This document shows positions 5,315 through 5,569 of a stretch of 5,569 nucleotides of DNA, piece after piece. Each line of letters begins with the position of its first letter. Positions within the stretch are counted from its first letter, which is position 1. Location of the stretch: assembly GCA_021789355.1 (NCBI GenBank), contig JAJYJR010000420.1, positions 1 to 5,569 on the forward strand, in the 5' to 3' direction. The DNA is from Chloroflexota bacterium. Its GTDB lineage: Bacteria; Chloroflexota; Limnocylindria; Limnocylindrales; CSP1-4. A program made the translations under genes and the position numbers. The notes beneath the pieces were generated by a model. The model did not search any database, had not been told where the DNA came from, and was given only the letters and a program-made list of their open reading frames with translations.

Positions 5315-5329
5315 ACCTCTGCGCGATGG

Positions 5330-5367
5330 GGCGCTGGGGATGCCGGAGGGCTTCGTGTCCCAGCGCC
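5330..5367 (-). terminator. Hairpin downstream of the histidine kinase gene
   Basis: A perfect 9-bp inverted repeat (GGCGCTGGG at 5330-5338, CCCAGCGCC at 5359-5367) encloses a 20-base loop. It lies about 60 bases beyond the kinase stop codon in the direction of that gene. It has no T-tract and the loop is long, so termination is only a possible role. Confidence 0.3.
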
Positions 5368-5428
5368 GCGGCGCAGGATACGGGAGCCGAATGCACTGGC
5401 GAGGAGCGGGCGTCGCCGATCAGATGGT

Positions 5429-5569
5429 TCATCCCGCGATCCCCGCCGGCACGCGCAGCCAGAAGCGCGTGCCGCCACCCTCGCGCGCCTCGGCGCCGAT
5501 GGTGCCGCGGTGCGCTCGGACCCCGGCCGCCGCAGTGGCCAAACCCAGCCCGAAACCCGGCTCGGCGGC
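5429..5569 (-). CDS. C-terminal fragment of a sensor histidine kinase (HATPase domain)
   Basis: The gene enters from the right edge on the minus strand and stops at TGA (5429-5431), leaving 46 residues. They match the end of the GHKL ATPase domain of two-component sensor kinases: the glycine-rich G2 box GFGLGLATAAAGV, which closes over ATP, then VRAHRGTIGAEAREGGGTRFWLRVP, the usual final helix and strands (V-x-A-H-x-G-x-I ... G-G-G-T-x-F). The N box, G1 box, phospho-accepting histidine and any sensor domain lie outside the window. The partner regulator is not visible here. Its codon use and strand suggest a host chromosomal gene flanking the replication/recombination module. Confidence 0.88.
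   Translation of the reverse strand, partial: AAEPGFGLGLATAAAGVRAHRGTIGAEAREGGGTRFWLRVPAGIAG

Noticed and set aside
1..5569. CRISPR array, tRNA or rRNA genes
   Set aside because: No regularly spaced direct repeats, cloverleaf with acceptor and T-loop consensus, or rRNA-like conserved stretches were seen.

Overview
The window is very GC-rich with GC-ending codons throughout, which fits a high-GC bacterium. A Chloroflexota- or Actinomycetota-like host is possible, but nothing here fixes the taxon. The genes at the two ends look like ordinary chromosomal genes: the C-terminus of a small membrane protein at the left (plus strand, possibly DUF998) and the C-terminus of a sensor histidine kinase at the right (minus strand). 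A 118-residue protein of unknown function on the minus strand converges on the left fragment.

Between them, from about 900 to 5320, lies a compact plus-strand replication and recombination module. (1) At 901-1041 there is a large inverted repeat, a 31-bp interrupted stem enclosing two small hairpins, just upstream of a candidate promoter. (2) At 1158-2990 is a 610-residue DnaB-type replicative helicase with all core motifs, a C-terminal winged-helix-like extension, a disordered linker and a terminus (LDDDITF) that closely resembles the SSB C-terminal tail (DDDIPF). (3) At 3041-3403, probably in the same operon, is a small Cys-rich protein that looks like a degenerate treble-clef/HNH protein with its histidines lost. 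(4) At 3404-3668 is a noncoding segment with a strong hairpin terminator and three successive palindromes sharing GTTCAC/CACCC half sites, a candidate operator or iteron-type origin. (5) At 3669-4487 is an unrecognised 272-residue protein with a winged-helix-like C-terminal half. (6) At 4598-5224 is a small serine recombinase of the resolvase/invertase type, followed by a 10+2+10 imperfect palindrome.

My reading is that this is a small integrated plasmid, satellite or mobilisable element, or part of a larger one. The helicase, the winged-helix protein and the palindrome cluster would drive replication, and the serine recombinase would handle resolution or site-specific recombination. I found no relaxase, capsid, partition or toxin genes and no flanking direct repeats, so the element boundaries are inferred. 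The most distinctive feature is the helicase's SSB-like tail, which suggests that it recruits the host's SSB-interacting proteins directly.
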